A DNA stretch of 64,000 bases, from the NCBI RefSeq assembly GCF_024609325.1, contig NZ_JANHMQ010000002.1, positions 124,001-188,000 of the forward strand, in the 5' to 3' direction. The notes under the pieces were generated by a model. It was given only the letters and a program-made list of their open reading frames with translations. It did no database searches and had not been told where the DNA came from. Positions 60,754 to 64,000 of the stretch are shown piece after piece (positions within the stretch are counted from its first letter, which is position 1; each line of letters begins with the position of its first letter). The position numbers and the translations under genes are program-made. This stretch comes from Geothrix fuzhouensis. Its GTDB lineage: Bacteria > Acidobacteriota > Holophagae > Holophagales > Holophagaceae.

Positions 60754-61144
60754 AAATGATGTTGATGTGATTGTGGAGGTGGCAAGCCAGGGGGTTTACC
60801 ACCACGTCGATAGTGCCCTCCGAGTTCGAGGATTCAGAAATGACATCAGTGAGGGAGCCCCAGCATGCAGATACCGATTGGAGGACCTCATCCTGGATGT
60901 CATGCCCACAGACCCAGCAATCCTAGGGTTCAGCAACCGGTGGTACCCAGAAGCCATCCAAAATTCCCAAGAGCATGTTCTTGCAAATGAGTTGCCCATC
61001 TTAGTTGTGACACCCCCTTACTTCCTCGGGACGAAGCTTGAGGCGTTTTTCGGGAGCATGATCCTCTCTCAGCAGAAACTCATCCACCACCTTGACCAGG
61101 CGGCCTTTCAGTTTGGGTCGATCGCCGGTCAATCACCTGGCTGA
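60707..61144 (+). pseudogene. 5'-truncated nucleotidyltransferase (AbiEii/toxin-like)
   Basis: Translation from 60707 reads TGLLITDPQAAPIRITNDVDVIVEVAS and continues with GFRNDISEGAPACRYRLEDLILDVMPTDPAILGFSNRWYPEAI and VVTPPYFLGTKLEAF. These are consecutive blocks of a nucleotidyltransferase family whose DVDVIV segment holds the catalytic acids. The preceding Gly-Gly-containing start of the fold is missing, replaced by the integrase 5' end on the other strand. After KLEAFFG the expected sequence is also lost. The fragment cannot be active. The 160 bp after it hold no gene. Confidence 0.72.
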
Positions 61145-61308
61145 GTTCAGCCACTCCGGAACCAGGCAGGGCCACAGAGCCAGGCAGTTCTTCACCGAGG
61201 CAGCGTCCCGTATCCGGTTGAACGGAGGCTCTCGATTGGGGACTCTGCACCTGGCACCGAAGGTCGGATCCATGTCAGGGCTGACTTGCTTCCACGACCT
61301 GCGCGGGT

Positions 61309-62145
61309 TTATCGAGGGGGGAGCGTCAAGCCAGGTTGGGTCGCGGCTGAGGCTGCTTTCCTCAGAGCTGGAGACTCATCGCCTGTCCACTTCAGATGCG
61401 CTGAGAGTGCGGCGTGGTCTGAGATCTTCGACCAAGGCGCACCGGAATGCATCTCGGCCAGTTCGACCGTAAAGCCGCGTACGTAGATGCGATCCAGACG
61501 TAGCAAGGGTTGCTTGGAGGGGAAACTCCGGCCAGGCGACTCGAGACTGCCGAACGCCCCACCGAATGCCTCGATCATCCCGAGGCGATGAGCCAGCAAT
61601 TCATCCGCATCGTTCCGCCAGTCGTTGAAGTCACCGGCGATGATGAGGGGCGAGGCGGGGTCGGCAATGCCCTCGATGCATCCGGCGAGCGCATCCATCT
61701 GACGGCGCCGCGAGGGGGCGAACACCGAGAGATGGACACAGACACAGTGCAACGCCCTGGTCAGGCCCGGCAGGTGAATGGTGCAATGCAACAAGCCCCG
61801 CCGCTCGAAAGGAAAGTGGGTGACGTCCTGGTTGTGCGAATGCTCGATCGGAAAACGGGCGAGGATCGCATTGCCATGGTGCCCGTGGCCGTACATGACG
61901 TTGCCGCCATAGGCGGTGGACTGCCAGACATCTTCGGCCAGGAATTCGTGCTGGGGCTTGTAGGGCCAGTCTTCGTATTTTTTGGCATGCTTGCTGTGCA
62001 GGCCCTGGACCTCCTGAAGAAACACAATGTCCGGACCAAGCTCCCGCAGCCGCTCCCTCAGCTCATGCACCCTCAGGTGCCGATTGAATTGCGAGAACCC
62101 CTTGTGGATGTTGTAGGTGACGATGTGGAGGTGGGTAGAATCCAT
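61309..62145 (-). CDS. Endonuclease/exonuclease/phosphatase (EEP) family protein
   Basis: The 278-residue protein begins MDSTHLHIVTYNIHKGFSQFNRHLRV and shows the EEP fold motifs: FLQEVQG (metal-binding Glu), YGHGHHGNAILARFPI, CVHLSVFAPSRRRQM, IIAGDFNDW (Asp-Asn) and KISDHAALSAHL (catalytic Asp-His). It acts on a phosphodiester or phosphomonoester; DNA, RNA and lipid phosphates are all possible in this family. I start at ATG 62145, because the upstream frame is Arg-rich and unsupported. No signal peptide is seen. Confidence 0.88.
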   Translation of the reverse strand: MDSTHLHIVTYNIHKGFSQFNRHLRVHELRERLRELGPDIVFLQEVQGLHSKHAKKYEDWPYKPQHEFLAEDVWQSTAYGGNVMYGHGHHGNAILARFPIEHSHNQDVTHFPFERRGLLHCTIHLPGLTRALHCVCVHLSVFAPSRRRQMDALAGCIEGIADPASPLIIAGDFNDWRNDADELLAHRLGMIEAFGGAFGSLESPGRSFPSKQPLLRLDRIYVRGFTVELAEMHSGAPWSKISDHAALSAHLKWTGDESPALRKAASAATQPGLTLPPR

Positions 62146-62239
62146 GGTCTTCACGATGCTGAGGACATCCTTCCTGCGCGTGGGCGGCGCAAATCCCGGG
62201 GAGCAGTGGTTGCGGTGGAGGCCAGGAAGCTTCGTGGCC

Positions 62240-62506
62240 CTAATCCGCCTGGCGATCTGCTTCTTCCTCCTGCAGGTCAGCGAAGAGATCCTCCATGTCA
62301 TCGCGGGATTCCGGTGTCACTTCGCCGGTCAGGGCTTCGGTCACTTCATCTTCGGTCAGAGACCCGACGACCTGTTCATGAAGGGGCCGCTCCTGCATGT
62401 CCGCCGATACCGGAGCCGCTTCTTCCGGGAACGCCACTCCCATGGATTCCGACTCCTCGCGGGTCAGGTTCAAGGAGTCGTGGCGCTTGGTTCTCTTCGA
62501 TGCCAT
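62240..62506 (-). CDS. Small acidic hypothetical protein (88 residues)
   Basis: Starting at ATG 62506 the protein reads MASKRTKRHDSLNLTREESE and is then strongly acidic (DDMEDLFADLQEEEADRQAD at the end). It lies 94 bp upstream of the EEP gene in the same direction and could share its transcript. A longer frame to 62644 is possible. No family is recognised. Confidence 0.5.
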   Translation of the reverse strand: MASKRTKRHDSLNLTREESESMGVAFPEEAAPVSADMQERPLHEQVVGSLTEDEVTEALTGEVTPESRDDMEDLFADLQEEEADRQAD

Positions 62507-62757
62507 GGATGCCTGCCTGTCCTTGAATGAAGGGAGGCTTCCTGCGACTTGGCCCTTCGTGCCTGATGTCAGGGTGGCGATCTCCGCGGGCCTGCCTCGG
62601 GAAAGAACCTCCTTCGCCTGGGGGTCATGCACCCTTCGGGCCATTATTAAAAAGCTATATATTCAACATTTTAGAAATGCGATCGGCCTCGCCTCTCCGA
62701 GCTTCCGATCAATTTGAAAGCCCATGGCCTCAAAGCGAAGTCACCCAAGCCGTCAAA
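62507..62757. other. Non-coding gap with AT-rich promoter-like stretch
   Basis: The stretch 62643-62680 is very AT-rich (TATATATTC) and is a plausible promoter for the leftward small-protein and EEP genes. Nothing else can be supported here. Confidence 0.35.
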
Positions 62758-62782
62758 AAGCCCCACTCAAAAGGCGGGGCTT
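62754..62782 (-). terminator. Rho-independent terminator of the XRE-like gene
   Basis: AAGCCCC (62758-62764) pairs with GGGGCTT (62776-62782). Read leftward the stem is followed by TTTTTG. Confidence 0.8.
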
Positions 62783-62866
62783 GTTGTGAGCTGCGGGTGG
62801 TCTCTCAGTGTGGGCAGGAACTCCGCTGGCAGCGGGGCCAGGCCCCTCAGCGGCGTTCTGCTCTGC

Positions 62867-63307
62867 TCATTGGGCTGCCAATTCCTCAAGACGTGCTTTG
62901 GCTTGCCGCTTTCCCATGTCTCTCACGGCAGCAATCGCGGCCAATTGAGCTTGGCGAGGTTTCGATTTCTCGGCCTCCCAGTTGTAGACGGTCTGAGCGG
63001 AGACGCCGAGGAGGGTTCCCATTTCCGCAGCGGACAACCCAAGTTTCTGCCTCTTACTTGCCAACCCCTTTGCGCTGAACCTCATGCGGCCGGTCCCTTC
63101 CGGGCTTGGCTGCGCCGTCGCTTGTCCTGAGGCTTTTTTCTCCATGCGGGCCAGTTGTTTCTCCAATGAAGCCACGCTCCGCTTTAATCCGGAGATGTCA
63201 GACCGGTGTTGGGCCACAGCTTTCTTGAGGGCTTCTGTTTCAGTCCGCAACTCCTTGCGGGCCAAGCGCACAATTTCTACCTTCAGAATGGAAGCAATGT
63301 TTGGCAT
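62867..63307 (-). CDS. XRE-like HTH protein with N-terminal coiled coil
   Basis: The 146-residue protein starts MPNIASILKVEIVRLARKELR at ATG 63307, six bases after GGGAGA. Residues about 20-75 form a predicted coiled coil (TETEALKKAVAQHRSDISGLKRSVASLEKQLARMEKK). A lambda-repressor-like HTH follows from about residue 95 (LASKRQKLGLSAAEMGTLLGVSAQTVYNWEAEKSKPR). It is a DNA-binding protein of unknown target. The coiled coil suggests a dimer or longer assembly. It may belong to the flanking chromosome rather than the element. Confidence 0.82.
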   Translation of the reverse strand: MPNIASILKVEIVRLARKELRTETEALKKAVAQHRSDISGLKRSVASLEKQLARMEKKASGQATAQPSPEGTGRMRFSAKGLASKRQKLGLSAAEMGTLLGVSAQTVYNWEAEKSKPRQAQLAAIAAVRDMGKRQAKARLEELAAQ

Positions 63308-63982
63308 CTTGATTCTCCCATCGGAAATCGGCGACTCATGATTCCCCACAACCATCCTAGGTCATGTAGGAAGGGATCTTTCAGGCAAGTTTTTGAAAAA
63401 TCTATTCCATTCATCACCAATTCCCTACAAGGGCCCAGTTGCTTGAGGGAAAGATCTGAAGGAACAAAAGATGTTGAAATCTTGCTGCATGAATTGCCAA
63501 CCTGGATTTTGGGAATAGTTGGCTGAAAATCTTAAAATCTTGGCAGTTAAATGGTTCGTCTTTGGCCAAGAATCCCCTGCTTGAAGGTATTTAATGCCGA
63601 GCCAGAACCCACTCGGGGTCCTCCGAGGCCTTGGCCCTGCGCTGGCTATGGTTCGGTGATTTTAGAGCCCGAGGGGTCGCTGCACCGATTCACAACCTGG
63701 GCCCCGAGGGTGGGAGTGCCAAGCGTACCTCTGGGCCGCAACCGGCACAGTAGGAAATGGCCCGGATGGTCGGAGTCGCCAAGCCTGGCACATCTGAGCC
63801 AGGGAAAAACCACGCGATTCTGAAAAATAATTCGTCACACCTTTGCCGGTCTCTGCACCCCACAGGCTAACGACATGGCCGACCCTGGACTCCGGGATCA
63901 CCACCGGGACAGGGATGAACATGGACGGATTTTCGGGGCCGCGCGGCGGCCCCTGCCGCGGGTGTGCCCGCAGGAGGATTCA
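63308..63982. other. 675-bp region without a convincing gene, possible structured leader
   Basis: The left part (63360-63600) is AT-rich and may hold promoters for both flanking genes. The right part is GC-rich and contains two similar boxes, GGTGGGAGTGCCAAGC (63709-63724) and GGTCGGAGTCGCCAAGCC (63768-63785), then several short complementary segments up to the ribosome binding site at 63972. Short open frames here lack start signals and coding character. Confidence 0.4.
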
Positions 63983-64000
63983 ATGATCACAAGACTCGTC
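63983..64000 (+). CDS. Start of a gene cut by the window end
   Basis: ATG 63983 follows AGGAGG (63972-63977) at a five-base spacing and opens MITRLV before the window ends. The strong ribosome binding site and long leader support a real start. Nothing can be said of its product. Confidence 0.6.

Noticed and set aside
63640-63960. Known c-di-GMP, c-di-AMP or glycine riboswitch class in the last leader
   Set aside because: Short resemblances to conserved blocks were seen, but no class matched in order, so only an unexplained motif is reported.
55382-64000. Right-hand attachment site copying the tRNA-Asn 3' end
   Set aside because: I looked for the T-loop/acceptor sequence right of the integrase and found only an 8-bp match (GGGTTCAA inside int), which is not enough.

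Overview
The window is chromosomal DNA of a GC-rich anaerobic or facultative bacterium. The best guess is an Acidobacteriota member near Geothrix/Holophaga. This is inferred from the gene mix: two tandem OmcA/MtrC-like decaheme cytochromes, pyruvate:ferredoxin oxidoreductase, an Nfn-type transhydrogenase, B12 uptake genes and an MglAB polarity module. No rRNA is present to confirm it.

Layout. (1) 1-15,000 is an electron-transfer block: two decaheme cytochromes (the first cut by the window edge), a secreted helix-hairpin-helix protein, two convergent Fe-S-type Rrf2 regulators, nifJ with a dihydroorotate-dehydrogenase-like partner, and an unusual hemerythrin-NfnA-NfnB fusion. CRP/FNR-type palindromes lie upstream of at least four of these transcription units, and the leader of the second cytochrome is a near copy of the leader of an rrf2 gene. 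(2) 15,250-18,310 is aromatic amino acid synthesis: pheA-aroG behind a classical phenylalanine attenuator with a Phe-rich leader peptide. (3) 18,311-30,540 is housekeeping and stress: asparaginase-like Ntn hydrolase, moaA, a TPR-protease, recA, a glycosyltransferase, a GNAT/nitrilase pair, MarR, a ClC channel and a cation/proton antiporter. (4) 30,810-35,800 is B12 import: a cobalamin riboswitch, btuB, then btuF-btuC-btuD, whose start region is overrun by a palindromic repeat. (5) 35,849-52,078 holds mtnP and an M23 peptidase, a DMT transporter, mgtA, rdgB, a ThiF/MoeB enzyme, a 5'-nucleotidase, xseB-ispA-dxs and an NtrC-type activator. (6) 52,185-55,300 holds a secreted Lys/Ala/Glu repeat protein behind a candidate sigma-54 promoter, deoC, mglB and mglA.

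(7) 55,382-60,753 begins with tRNA-Asn(GTT) and continues as a compact integrated element read leftward: tyrosine integrase, AlpA-type HTH protein, two small proteins, an archaeo-eukaryotic-type primase and a 3'-truncated helicase that ends inside an array of 9-12 bp iteron-like repeats. The integrase reading frame runs into a 5'-truncated nucleotidyltransferase pseudogene on the opposite strand. (8) 61,309-64,000 holds an endonuclease/exonuclease/phosphatase-family enzyme, a small acidic protein, an XRE-like regulator, about 670 bp without a convincing gene, and the first codons of a further gene.

How parts fit together (inference). PFOR makes reduced ferredoxin, the Nfn-like fusion couples ferredoxin to NAD(P)H pools, and the surface decaheme cytochromes dispose of electrons outside the cell. 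The shared upstream palindromes and Rrf2 regulators could tie these steps to oxygen, NO or Fe-S status.
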